Of a DNA stretch of 64,000 bases, positions 29,854-38,091 are shown in pieces. Source of the stretch: Halopseudomonas xinjiangensis (GTDB taxonomy: Bacteria; Pseudomonadota; Gammaproteobacteria; Pseudomonadales; Pseudomonadaceae); the NCBI RefSeq assembly GCF_900104945.1, contig NZ_LT629736.1, positions 1,612,001 through 1,676,000 of the forward strand, written 5' to 3'. Within the stretch, counting starts at the first letter, position 1, and each line of letters begins with the position of its first letter. The position numbers and the translations under genes were made by a program. The notes beneath the pieces are model-generated. The model had not been told where the DNA came from, did no database searches, and saw only the letters and a list, made by a program, of their open reading frames with translations.

Positions 29854-30825
29854 ATGGACGCACCCATGACCCACCGCGATTCGCTTCTCGAGCTCAAGTC
29901 GTTTCTGAACCAGCAGATCTTCGGCCAGGAAGTGCTCATCGATCGCATGCTCATCTGCCTGCTCGCCGGCGGGCATGTGCTGGTCGAAGGCGCGCCCGGC
30001 CTGGCCAAGACCAAGGCGATCAAAGTGCTGTCCGAAGGCATCGAGGCAGATTTCCATCGCGTGCAGTTCACGCCGGACCTGCTTCCTGCGGACATCACCG
30101 GTACCGAGATCTACCGTCCCGAAACGGCAAGTTTCAGCTTTCAGCAGGGGCCCATCTTCCATCATCTGGTATTGGCCGACGAGATCAACCGAGCGCCGGC
30201 CAAGGTGCAGTCGGCGTTGCTCGAAGCCATGGCCGAGCGCCAGGTGAGTATCGGGCGGCAGACCTATCCGTTGCCCGAGCTGTTCATGGTCATGGCTACG
30301 CAGAACCCGATCGAGCAGGAAGGAACCTATCCGCTGCCTGAAGCGCAGCTCGATCGGTTCCTCATGCATGTGCGCATCGGTTTCCCGGACGCCGCGCTAG
30401 AGCGACGCATCCTTCATCTGGCCCGCGGAGAGGCGCAAGGTATCGAGCCGCGCATGGCCAACAAGGTCAGCCAGTCCACCATTCTTGCTGCGCGTCAGGA
30501 AGTCCTCGAAATGTTCATGGCTGACGCCGTGGAGGAATACCTGATCCAGCTGGTCATGGCGACTCGCCGACCAGAGATGTACAACTCGCAGCTGGCCGAA
30601 TGGCTGCAACTGGGTGCCAGCCCCCGAGGCACCATCGCGCTGGATCGTTGTGCCCGTGCCCATGCCTGGCTGGCTGGCCGTGATTTCGTCAGCCCTGAAG
30701 ACGTGCAGGCGGTGGTGCACGACGTGCTGCGACATCGGCTGATGCTGAGTTTCGAGGCCGAAGCCGCCGGCATCGACGCCGACCGGGCTATCGCTCTTCT
30801 CGTCGAATCGGTCGCCGTAGTCTGA
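29854..30825 (+). CDS. MoxR-family AAA+ ATPase
   Basis: Chaperone-like ATPase of the MoxR/RavA group. The 323-residue protein has Walker A GAPGLAKT (residues 46-53), Walker B LVLADEINRAP, the sensor region MATQNPIEQEGTYPLPEAQLDRF and the C-terminal lid. It heads a compact operon (DUF58, DUF4381, two VWA proteins, BatD) in which MoxR is thought to mature VWA proteins through metal insertion or folding (family knowledge). An alternative start four codons later (29866) is equally plausible, because neither has a strong ribosome binding site. Confidence 0.93.
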   Translation: MDAPMTHRDSLLELKSFLNQQIFGQEVLIDRMLICLLAGGHVLVEGAPGLAKTKAIKVLSEGIEADFHRVQFTPDLLPADITGTEIYRPETASFSFQQGPIFHHLVLADEINRAPAKVQSALLEAMAERQVSIGRQTYPLPELFMVMATQNPIEQEGTYPLPEAQLDRFLMHVRIGFPDAALERRILHLARGEAQGIEPRMANKVSQSTILAARQEVLEMFMADAVEEYLIQLVMATRRPEMYNSQLAEWLQLGASPRGTIALDRCARAHAWLAGRDFVSPEDVQAVVHDVLRHRLMLSFEAEAAGIDADRAIALLVESVAVV

Positions 30826-30826
30826 C

Positions 30827-31777
30827 ATGCCCCTCGAATCGTCCGGCGTAATCACTGACGTGACACTGGAATCACTGCTCGGCGCTCGCCAGCACTGTCA
30901 GCAGTTGCCATTGTTCAGCCGTCCGATGCGGACCAGTCGACAGGCCGGGCGACAGTACTCGCGGCTGCGTGGGCGGGGAGTGGATTTCGATCAGGTGCGT
31001 GCGTACCAGCCCGGCGACGACATCCGCAACATCGACTGGCGAGTGACAGCGCGAAGCCAGAAGGTACACACCAAGGTCTTCAATGAAGAACGCGAGCGTC
31101 CGGTGTTCATCATCTGCGAGCAGAGCAGCCGGCTCTGTTTTGGCAGCCAACGCTATTTCAAGACCGCACTGGCTGCCGAAGCCTGTGCGCTGATTGCCTG
31201 GACCGCGCTCTGCCACAACGATCGCGTTGGTGGCATGGTCTTCGCGCCGGACAGCTGCCATGAGGTGCGTCCGCGTCGCAGTCGCGGTGCCATTCTTCAG
31301 CTGTTTCGACTGCTGCTGGAGGCGAACGCCCTCGCCAGCCCCGGACTGGCCGAGACGGGCGAGGAGCCTAACGAGCCGCTCAACCTGGCACTACGACATA
31401 GCCGGGAAATCATCCGGCCGGGGAGCATCCTCTATCTGCTTTGCGACCATTCCGCCGTGGATCTGATGCAGCAAAGCCTGCTGGCGCCGCTCGCCGCACA
31501 CAACGATCTGATCCTGCTACCGGTACACGACCCGCTGGACGCGGAGCTGCCGCAGCATGGCCCGCTGGCTTTTGTTCAGGATGGCCGAGAAATGACCATC
31601 GACACCGATGACCACGCCGTGCGTGCCGCCTACCATGCGCAATTTCTCGATCGCCAGACGGCCTGGCAGCACCTGGCCAACCGAATGCGCTGTACGCTGA
31701 ATCCGCTGGATACGACCCAGGCTCCTGTGGAGCAGCTTCGCAGCATGCTCGCCGGCACTGCTGCGAGGCGGCGATGA
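30827..31777 (+). CDS. DUF58 domain protein
   Basis: A 316-residue cytosolic protein with the DUF58 signature (PF01882), RGVDFDQVRAYQPGDDIRNI followed by DWRVTARSQ. It has a degenerate VWA-like fold downstream, in which CEQSSRL stands where a MIDAS would be. It starts one base after the moxR stop and overlaps the next gene by four. DUF58 proteins are nearly always encoded next to MoxR and are thought to be its partner or client. Confidence 0.92.
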   Translation: MPLESSGVITDVTLESLLGARQHCQQLPLFSRPMRTSRQAGRQYSRLRGRGVDFDQVRAYQPGDDIRNIDWRVTARSQKVHTKVFNEERERPVFIICEQSSRLCFGSQRYFKTALAAEACALIAWTALCHNDRVGGMVFAPDSCHEVRPRRSRGAILQLFRLLLEANALASPGLAETGEEPNEPLNLALRHSREIIRPGSILYLLCDHSAVDLMQQSLLAPLAAHNDLILLPVHDPLDAELPQHGPLAFVQDGREMTIDTDDHAVRAAYHAQFLDRQTAWQHLANRMRCTLNPLDTTQAPVEQLRSMLAGTAARRR

Positions 31778-32235
31778 ACGAAACACTGGCGCAGCAGTTG
31801 CTGCATCCTGCTGCCCCGCCCCCGATATCCTGGTGGCCACTGGCGCCGGGCTGGTGGCTGTTGATCGCATTCGGGCTATTGCTATGTATGAGCGCTCCGC
31901 TGTTGGTCCGGGCTGTTCGCAGGCGCCGCGAGCAGCGCACCCAGGCCCAGCAGGCCCTGGCACGTATCGATCCGCAGTTGGGCGATCGTGAATGGCTGGC
32001 CGCCCACAACACGCTGATCAAACGTGTTCTCAAGGCGCGCGGCCGGGAAGAAGCTACCCGGCTATACGGTGAGCCATGGCTGGATTTTCTGTGTGAAAGT
32101 TGCCCACGCGTGCAGCGTGGAGCGTTGCAGCCGCTGGCTGGTGAGTTGTATCGCCCCAGCGCGCATCTGACCCAGTCCCAGCGCAAGGCACTGGTTCTGG
32201 AACTACAGCGTTGGATGCGTCAGCAACATGTTTGA
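31774..32235 (+). CDS. DUF4381 domain membrane protein
   Basis: A 153-residue protein with one strong transmembrane segment (WWLLIAFGLLLCMSAPLLV, about residues 27-46) preceded by the Trp/Pro-rich ISWWPLAPGWW. A basic helix and a cytosolic helical domain follow. This is the DUF4381 pattern (PF14316), found in Bat-like operons. The ATG overlaps the DUF58 stop (ATGA), and its own stop overlaps the next gene by eight bases. Function unknown. Confidence 0.88.
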   Translation: MNETLAQQLLHPAAPPPISWWPLAPGWWLLIAFGLLLCMSAPLLVRAVRRRREQRTQAQQALARIDPQLGDREWLAAHNTLIKRVLKARGREEATRLYGEPWLDFLCESCPRVQRGALQPLAGELYRPSAHLTQSQRKALVLELQRWMRQQHV

Positions 32236-33220
32236 CTTCCACTGGCCGGCTGTCTTTCTCCTGCTGCCGTTGCCATGGCTGTTTCGGCGCTGGCTGCCTG
32301 CGGATGCGCGGCGCAGCGCCGCGTTGCGGGTAGGCTTTCTCGGACGCCTGCAGCAGATCCCCCCCTCCCCGACTGCCGCCGGCCGCGGCTCGCGCTTTCC
32401 GCGTTTCGCGCTGTATCTATGGGTGCTGTTGGTCCTGGCGGCGGCACGGCCCGAATGGCTCGGCGAGCCGGTGTCTGTCCCTACCAGCGGGCGGGATCTG
32501 ATGCTCGCAGTCGACCTGTCCGGCAGCATGGAGTACCGGGACATGCAGTTGGACGGCGAAGAGACTGACCGTCTCACCGTACTCAAACATTTCCTCGGCG
32601 ATTTCATTGAGCGCCGTCACGGCGATCGGATCGGCCTGATTCTGTTCGGTTCGAATGCGTACGTACAGGCGCCGCTTACGCTCGACCGCGATGCGGTAGG
32701 TGAATGGCTGGACGAGTCGTTCATCGGTTTGGCCGGCCGCGAAACAGCAATCGGTGATGCGCTGGGACTGGCCATCAAACGTCTTACCGATCAACCAGCG
32801 ACCAACCGCGTAGTCATCCTGATTACGGACGGGGCCAACACCGCAGGTAGACTGGCTCCGACCCAGGCGGCGCGGCTGGCCGCTGAAGAGCAGATTCGCA
32901 TATTCACCATCGGCGTCGGAGCCGAACGCATGACTGGGCAGACGGCGAACGGACTGCTGGACTTCGAGATTGACCCATCGGTGGAGCTCGATGAAGGCAC
33001 GCTCAAGGAAATCGCGCTCGTCACCGGTGCCGAATATTTCCGCGCCCGGAATACACAGGATCTTGAAGACATACACGCCGCCATGGACGGTCTCGAACCG
33101 GCACTCCATGACGGCGCACCGATCCGCGCAGCCACGCCGCTGTATCCCTGGCCGCTGGGGCTTGCATTGCTGTTGAGTCTGGGGCTTGCCGGGTGGCATG
33201 GGGGTCGCGATGGGTTCTGA
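32228..33220 (+). CDS. VWA-domain membrane protein (BatA-like)
   Basis: A 330-residue protein with transmembrane segments at about residues 7-20 and 60-75, and a third near the C-terminus (LYPWPLGLALLLSLGLAGW). Between them lies a von Willebrand A domain with an intact MIDAS: DLSGS at 96-100 and TDGAN later. This is the BatA architecture, in which the domain faces the periplasm. It overlaps both neighbours. The family is linked to stress or aerotolerance phenotypes in some bacteria, and the role here is inferred only from context. Confidence 0.92.
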   Translation: MFDFHWPAVFLLLPLPWLFRRWLPADARRSAALRVGFLGRLQQIPPSPTAAGRGSRFPRFALYLWVLLVLAAARPEWLGEPVSVPTSGRDLMLAVDLSGSMEYRDMQLDGEETDRLTVLKHFLGDFIERRHGDRIGLILFGSNAYVQAPLTLDRDAVGEWLDESFIGLAGRETAIGDALGLAIKRLTDQPATNRVVILITDGANTAGRLAPTQAARLAAEEQIRIFTIGVGAERMTGQTANGLLDFEIDPSVELDEGTLKEIALVTGAEYFRARNTQDLEDIHAAMDGLEPALHDGAPIRAATPLYPWPLGLALLLSLGLAGWHGGRDGF

Positions 33221-34988
33221 GTCATTCGCCCTCGCGTTTGCCCGGCCGGCCTGGCTGCTGGCGGTGCTCCCTGCTCTGGCCCTGTGCTGGTTGCTCTACC
33301 AGCGCGCGCAACGCCGTTCCGGCTGGGAAGCACTGTTGCCCGCCGCCATGCAGCCACTTTTGTTGGAACGCCATTCGGCTAGCCGGCCCCGGGCTCGCTA
33401 TCTCCTGCTTGCTGGCGCCTGGCTCCTGGCGATCATTGCGTTGGCCGGCCCGTCCTGGTCCGTGCCGCTCGACACGAACTCACCCAATCAGGCCGCGGTG
33501 GTGGTTGTCATGGATGTCACGCCGAGTGTGCTCGCTACCGACGTCGCTCCTAACCGTCTGCAGCGCGCCCGACACAAGGTCCACGATGTGATGCGCCTGG
33601 CCGCCGATCACCAGCTGGGCTTGGTAGCCTACGCCGGCAGCGCGCACCGCGTCACGCCGCTGAGTCATGACAGGGCTACGCTGATCAATCTCCTCGGAGC
33701 CCTCGAACCCGATATCATGCCTGTCGAAGGCAACAGTCTCGGCGCCGCGCTTGAGCTCGCCAGGGACATGATCGATGAGCTGCCACCGGCGAGTTCGCAA
33801 ATACTGCTGGTGATCAGCAGCAGCGAACCCGAGCAACTCGAAGCTCTCGAGCGGCATGCAGCAGAACTGGGCCCCCAGTTGGCGATCCTCGGCATCGGGA
33901 CTCAGGCGGGCGCTCCGGTGCCCAGCGCCGACGGCGGTTTCCTGCGCGATTCCGCAGGACGGATTCTCGTCCCCCGACTGGATAGCAAGGCACTGGCTGC
34001 CATCGCTCGGCGACACGGCTCGGCGTTCCATGCGGTCACCACCTCCGACGCCGATCTTGATCAGTTGCTGCGTTTCGGGCAGTCATCCGTTCGGGGTGGT
34101 CAAGAGCCGCAAATGACATTGCAAGACCAGGGTCACTGGCTGCTGTTGCTCTTGCTCCCGCTGGCTGCGCTGGGAGCGCGGCGCGGCTGGCTGGGCGTGC
34201 TGCTGCTGGCTAGCCTTGTGCCCTTCCCTGCCGAAGCCGCATGGGTCGACTGGTGGAAGCGTCCCGATCAGCGGGGCGCAGCGCTGCTCGAGCAACAGCG
34301 ACCGGTTGAGGCGGCGAAACAGTTCGAGGATCCGGCGTGGCGAGGGTGGGCGCTCTATCAGGCGCGACGTTATCCCGCAGCGGCGGCGGCCTATGCAGAA
34401 GTCATCGCACGCGATCCGGACGACCCAAACGGTCATTTTCACTACGGCACGGCTCTGGCGATGGCCGGACGCTACGAAGATGCGTTGGAAGCCTTCGAAC
34501 AAGCTCTGACCCGTGATCCGGACCACGAAGCCGCGCGGCATAACCGTAGCCGTGTCGAGGCCTGGCTGGAACAATTGCGCGAACAATCCGCGGAGAACGG
34601 CACAGACGCGCAGCGATCCGAGGGTCAGGATTCGACTGAAGACGAGGAGCAGGAGCAGCAGTCAGGCGAGGATGAGGGAAACCAGACCCAGCGAGCTTCC
34701 GAGGATCCCGCCGCGAGCAGCGAAGGACCACCGGCTGATCCTGCACCGAGCGCTGCGTCCGACCTGTCCGCGGCAGCGTCCAGCAATGCCGGCAGCGGCC
34801 CGGCGACCGCTGCCGGAGCGGGAGAGACTGCGACGCCGGGCAGCGACCCGGTCGCTGCCGCACGCCAGGCCGAACAGGCCCAGGCGCTGCGCCAATGGCT
34901 TGAAGACATTCCCGATAACCCCGCCGAGCTGCTTCGGCGAAAGTTTCTCTATCAGCACCTGCAGCAACAGCAAGGATCACAACCATGA
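33210..34988 (+). CDS. Fused VWA and TPR membrane protein (BatB/BatC-like)
   Basis: A 592-residue protein that joins two usually distinguishable Bat components. Residues 1-320 form a BatB-like VWA domain between membrane helices (about 12-30, 65-80, 315-345). TPR repeats follow at about residues 370-460 (RGWALYQARRYPAAAAAYAEVI, then HFHYGTALAMAGRYEDALEAF). Next comes a long acidic Glu/Gln/Ser/Ala-rich low-complexity region and a conserved C-terminal helix (LRQWLEDIPDNPAELLRRKF). The MIDAS is D-V-T-P-S (102-106), with Thr in place of the middle Ser. The start at 33210 overlaps the previous gene by 11 bases; an ATG 12 bases earlier is possible. Confidence 0.9.
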   Translation: MGSESFALAFARPAWLLAVLPALALCWLLYQRAQRRSGWEALLPAAMQPLLLERHSASRPRARYLLLAGAWLLAIIALAGPSWSVPLDTNSPNQAAVVVVMDVTPSVLATDVAPNRLQRARHKVHDVMRLAADHQLGLVAYAGSAHRVTPLSHDRATLINLLGALEPDIMPVEGNSLGAALELARDMIDELPPASSQILLVISSSEPEQLEALERHAAELGPQLAILGIGTQAGAPVPSADGGFLRDSAGRILVPRLDSKALAAIARRHGSAFHAVTTSDADLDQLLRFGQSSVRGGQEPQMTLQDQGHWLLLLLLPLAALGARRGWLGVLLLASLVPFPAEAAWVDWWKRPDQRGAALLEQQRPVEAAKQFEDPAWRGWALYQARRYPAAAAAYAEVIARDPDDPNGHFHYGTALAMAGRYEDALEAFEQALTRDPDHEAARHNRSRVEAWLEQLREQSAENGTDAQRSEGQDSTEDEEQEQQSGEDEGNQTQRASEDPAASSEGPPADPAPSAASDLSAAASSNAGSGPATAAGAGETATPGSDPVAAARQAEQAQALRQWLEDIPDNPAELLRRKFLYQHLQQQQGSQP

Positions 34989-36655
34989 CACGATGGATCA
35001 TTTCCTGGCTGCTGGCGATACTGCCTCTCGTCTCCCATGCCGCCTTCGAGGCGAGCGTCGACCGGACGCGCCTGACCGAAGGCGAAACTCTGGAACTGAC
35101 CCTCGAGAGCGCCACGGCCAATCGTTTCAGCCAGCCTGATTTCAGCGTGCTGAAAGAGCTTTTCGAGATACGCAACAGTCGACAGCTGAGCATGATGGTC
35201 GAGGCCGAAGGCAAGACTCAGCCGGTTACCCGCTGGATCCTCACGTTGATGCCGAAACGCACCGGCTTCGTCGTCGTGCCCCCGGTAGCTCTGGGCACCA
35301 CCTTGAGCGAGCCGATCAGCCTGCGGGTGCTGTCAGCCTCCGAGGCGGCACGCGATCCGGTTGCCGACATCGCGCCGGTGTTCATCGACAGCGAAGTGGA
35401 CGTCGAAAACCCCTATGTCCAGGCGCAGGTACTGCTGACATTGCGGGTATACCATTCGGTATCGCTGTACGACGACTCGACACTCAGCGGGTTGAGCATC
35501 CCCCAGGCACGCGTCGAAAGCCTGGGCCCGCCGCGCCATTACGAGCGACAGATCAACGGCGTTCGCCACGGCGTCATTGAAGTACGCTACGCGATCTTCG
35601 CCCAGCAGAGCGGTTCGCTGGAAATACCTTCGCAGCTGTTCAGCGCCACCATTCTGCAGCCGCGCAATCCCGACGAGCGATTCTCGGCCCGCACCGGCAA
35701 GGTGGTCCAGGTACGCTCGCCGAGCATCATGCTTACTGTCCGTCCGGTTCCGGACGCCTATCCCCGTGGTGCGCCCTGGCTCCCGGCCAGGGATCTTGCG
35801 CTGACTCAGCAATGGCAACCCGATCCCGGGGTAGATCTGCTCGCAGGCGAGCCGCTTACCCGCACACTCACCGTGGAAGCCGAGGGGCTGACAGCCAGCC
35901 AGTTACCTACGCTGCAAAGCGTGCTCAGCGGCGCGGACCGGAACCTGCGGCAATACGCCGACCAGCCTCGGCTGGACAACCAGGTCCGCGACATCGGCAT
36001 CCGCGGCAAACGACAGGACAGCTCGGCGCTGGTAGCCCAGCAGGACGGCACTTTTGCGCTCCCCGCCCTCGAGTTGCACTGGTGGGACACGACACAGGAT
36101 CGCTTGCGGACCTCCCGCCTGGAACCGGTCGTTCTGAACGTTCGAAGTGACGACAGCTATGCGACCGAAGGCGCAACCGAACCTGCAGTGGCGGTACAGG
36201 AGAACGCATCCCCGCCGCTTATCTGGCCATGGCAGCTAGCTTGCCTGCTGCTCAGTCTGGGGCTGGTGGGCGCGCTGACTCTGCTCTACCGCGCTCAGCG
36301 CCGTCTGTATCAGCTGCACCTACCGGAAGAGGAAGAAAGTCTGGACGAAAACGTGCCGGACAATCCTCTGGGCGATCTTCAGGCCGCCTGCCGAGCAAAC
36401 CATCCGGCCGAGGCACGCAAGGCGCTTGAGGTATGGGCTCGCCAACAGCATGGCGAGGGGCTGATCGGATTGACCCACCAGTATCCCGAGCTGGCCGATG
36501 CGCTGGATGATCTGAACGCCTGCCTGTTCGGCCAGCTGGAGACGCCGTGGCGTGGCAAGCCACTATGGCGAGCCGTGCGAATGGTCGTTCAGAGCCGCAA
36601 ACGGGCCAGCGAATTCCAACCGGAGCAGCTTGGCGGCCTGTACCCGGACGTCTGA
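34985..36655 (+). CDS. BatD-like protein
   Basis: A 556-residue envelope protein with a signal peptide (IISWLLAILPLVSHAAFEA). A large beta-rich periplasmic part follows, of the BatD type (VDRTRLTEGETLELTLES, LTLMPKRTGFVVVPPVALG). A single transmembrane helix near residues 415-435 (PWQLACLLLSLGLVGALTLL) precedes a cytosolic helical tail. The ATG overlaps the preceding stop. It closes the operon of MoxR, DUF58, DUF4381 and VWA genes. Confidence 0.88.
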   Translation: MTRWIISWLLAILPLVSHAAFEASVDRTRLTEGETLELTLESATANRFSQPDFSVLKELFEIRNSRQLSMMVEAEGKTQPVTRWILTLMPKRTGFVVVPPVALGTTLSEPISLRVLSASEAARDPVADIAPVFIDSEVDVENPYVQAQVLLTLRVYHSVSLYDDSTLSGLSIPQARVESLGPPRHYERQINGVRHGVIEVRYAIFAQQSGSLEIPSQLFSATILQPRNPDERFSARTGKVVQVRSPSIMLTVRPVPDAYPRGAPWLPARDLALTQQWQPDPGVDLLAGEPLTRTLTVEAEGLTASQLPTLQSVLSGADRNLRQYADQPRLDNQVRDIGIRGKRQDSSALVAQQDGTFALPALELHWWDTTQDRLRTSRLEPVVLNVRSDDSYATEGATEPAVAVQENASPPLIWPWQLACLLLSLGLVGALTLLYRAQRRLYQLHLPEEEESLDENVPDNPLGDLQAACRANHPAEARKALEVWARQQHGEGLIGLTHQYPELADALDDLNACLFGQLETPWRGKPLWRAVRMVVQSRKRASEFQPEQLGGLYPDV

Positions 36656-36770
36656 GGTCGCTGACTCCCCTGCTACCGCTCATCCTACAGATGGAACCCC
36701 TTGCTGCTTGGTGACTTCTATTGAGGAAGCCCACCAATCGTCGGCCACGCCGGCGCAGCAAGGAGGTCCA

Positions 36771-37991
36771 ATGAACGTGAAACTCAAACCTCTTCATGAA
36801 CAGGTCATCGTCATCACCGGGGCGTCCAGCGGTATCGGGCTCGCCACCGCTCGCATGGCGGCCAAAGCCGGCGCCCGGCTGGTGCTCGTTGCACGCAACG
36901 AAGAAGCCTTGAAAGAGATCGAACGTGAGCTGGACGCAGGTGACACGGTCAAGCACCTGGTTGGCGATGTTGGCAAGCGCGAAGATCTTGAACGCGTCGC
37001 CAGCCAGACCATCACCCAGTTCGGCGGTTTCGACACCTGGATCAACAACGCCGGCAGTTCGGTATGGGGTCGCCTGGACGAGGTCAGCGACGAGGATCAC
37101 GAGAAGGTCATGCAGACCAACTTCTTCGGGACCATGTACGGCTCGAACATCGCGGCTCGCCACCTGCGCGACAAGGGTGGCGCCATCATCAATATCGGCA
37201 GCGTCGAATCGGCAGCTGCGATGCCCTTTCATTCGAGCTACAGCGCAAGCAAGCATGCGGTGAAAGCCATGACCGATGTGCTACGCGTCGAGCTTGAACA
37301 ATCCGGCTCGCCGGTCTCGGTGACGCTGGTACGGCCGCCAGCGATCAATACGATGTTCAACGACCACGCCAAGAGCTACCTGCCTTCGGCGCCGTCGTTC
37401 CCGCCGCCGGTCTACAGCCCCGATGTTGTAGCTCAGGCAATCTTACATGCTGCGGTGCACCCGCAGCGTGACGTGTACATCGGCAACTCGAAGATGTTCA
37501 CGCGCATGGCCCAGGTGACCCCTCGCCTGGCCGACCTTATGAGCCGCACCTTCATTTACGACATCGTCCAAAGCGGACGACCAGACAAGCATCGAGGAGG
37601 CACCTTGCATAATTCTGACGTAGGAACCGTTCAAGACGGGCAGGCATCCGGCCAGTATCCCGGACACGTGAAACAGACAAGCTTGTACACCCGCGCTACG
37701 CAGCACCCGGTAGCGACGGCTCTGATCGCGGTAGGCGCCATTGCGCTCATCGCCTCACTCATCGGCAGCAAGCGCATGAAGTCAAGCAAAGGCATGCCTG
37801 CGCTGGGCGCCATGGCCGGACTCAAGGGTTCGAAAAACATGAAGCATGTACACATGCCGCGTATGCGCAAAACGCATCGCCGTGGCGGTCTGTTCGGCAC
37901 CGGCTTGAAACTGGCAGCGCTTGGCCAGGGAGCGCGTCTTTCGCACCAGGCTGGAAAAGTCTCCGGCGCAGTACGCAGCCGCCTTCCATAA
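36771..37991 (+). CDS. Short-chain dehydrogenase/reductase with membrane-anchored basic C-terminal tail
   Basis: A 406-residue protein. The first 265 or so residues are a classical SDR, with TGASSGIG nucleotide binding, NNAGSS, catalytic Ser in INIGSVESA and YSASK (Tyr and Lys). The remaining 140 residues are unusual: a Gln/Gly/Ser linker, a transmembrane helix (ATALIAVGAIALIASLIGS) and a tail rich in Lys, Arg, Met, His and Gly (KGSKNMKHVHMPRMRKTHRR). The ATG at 36771 has a near-perfect AAGGAGGT five bases upstream. Substrate unknown. Followed by a strong terminator. Confidence 0.9.
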   Translation: MNVKLKPLHEQVIVITGASSGIGLATARMAAKAGARLVLVARNEEALKEIERELDAGDTVKHLVGDVGKREDLERVASQTITQFGGFDTWINNAGSSVWGRLDEVSDEDHEKVMQTNFFGTMYGSNIAARHLRDKGGAIINIGSVESAAAMPFHSSYSASKHAVKAMTDVLRVELEQSGSPVSVTLVRPPAINTMFNDHAKSYLPSAPSFPPPVYSPDVVAQAILHAAVHPQRDVYIGNSKMFTRMAQVTPRLADLMSRTFIYDIVQSGRPDKHRGGTLHNSDVGTVQDGQASGQYPGHVKQTSLYTRATQHPVATALIAVGAIALIASLIGSKRMKSSKGMPALGAMAGLKGSKNMKHVHMPRMRKTHRRGGLFGTGLKLAALGQGARLSHQAGKVSGAVRSRLP

Positions 37992-38046
37992 GGCACCCAG
38001 CCTTCTGATCTCCGGATTGGAAGGCTGATCGAACGGAAGCAGAAAC

Positions 38047-38077
38047 AAAAAAGCCGCTCCATCTGGAGCGGCTTTTT
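38047..38077. terminator. Bidirectional terminator between the SDR and first RND genes
   Basis: AAAAAAGCCGCTCC, an ATCT loop and GGAGCGGCTTTTT form a perfect 8-bp GC-rich stem with A- and T-tracts, between convergent genes. Confidence 0.93.
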
Positions 38078-38091
38078 CGTGTGCGCCGAGC

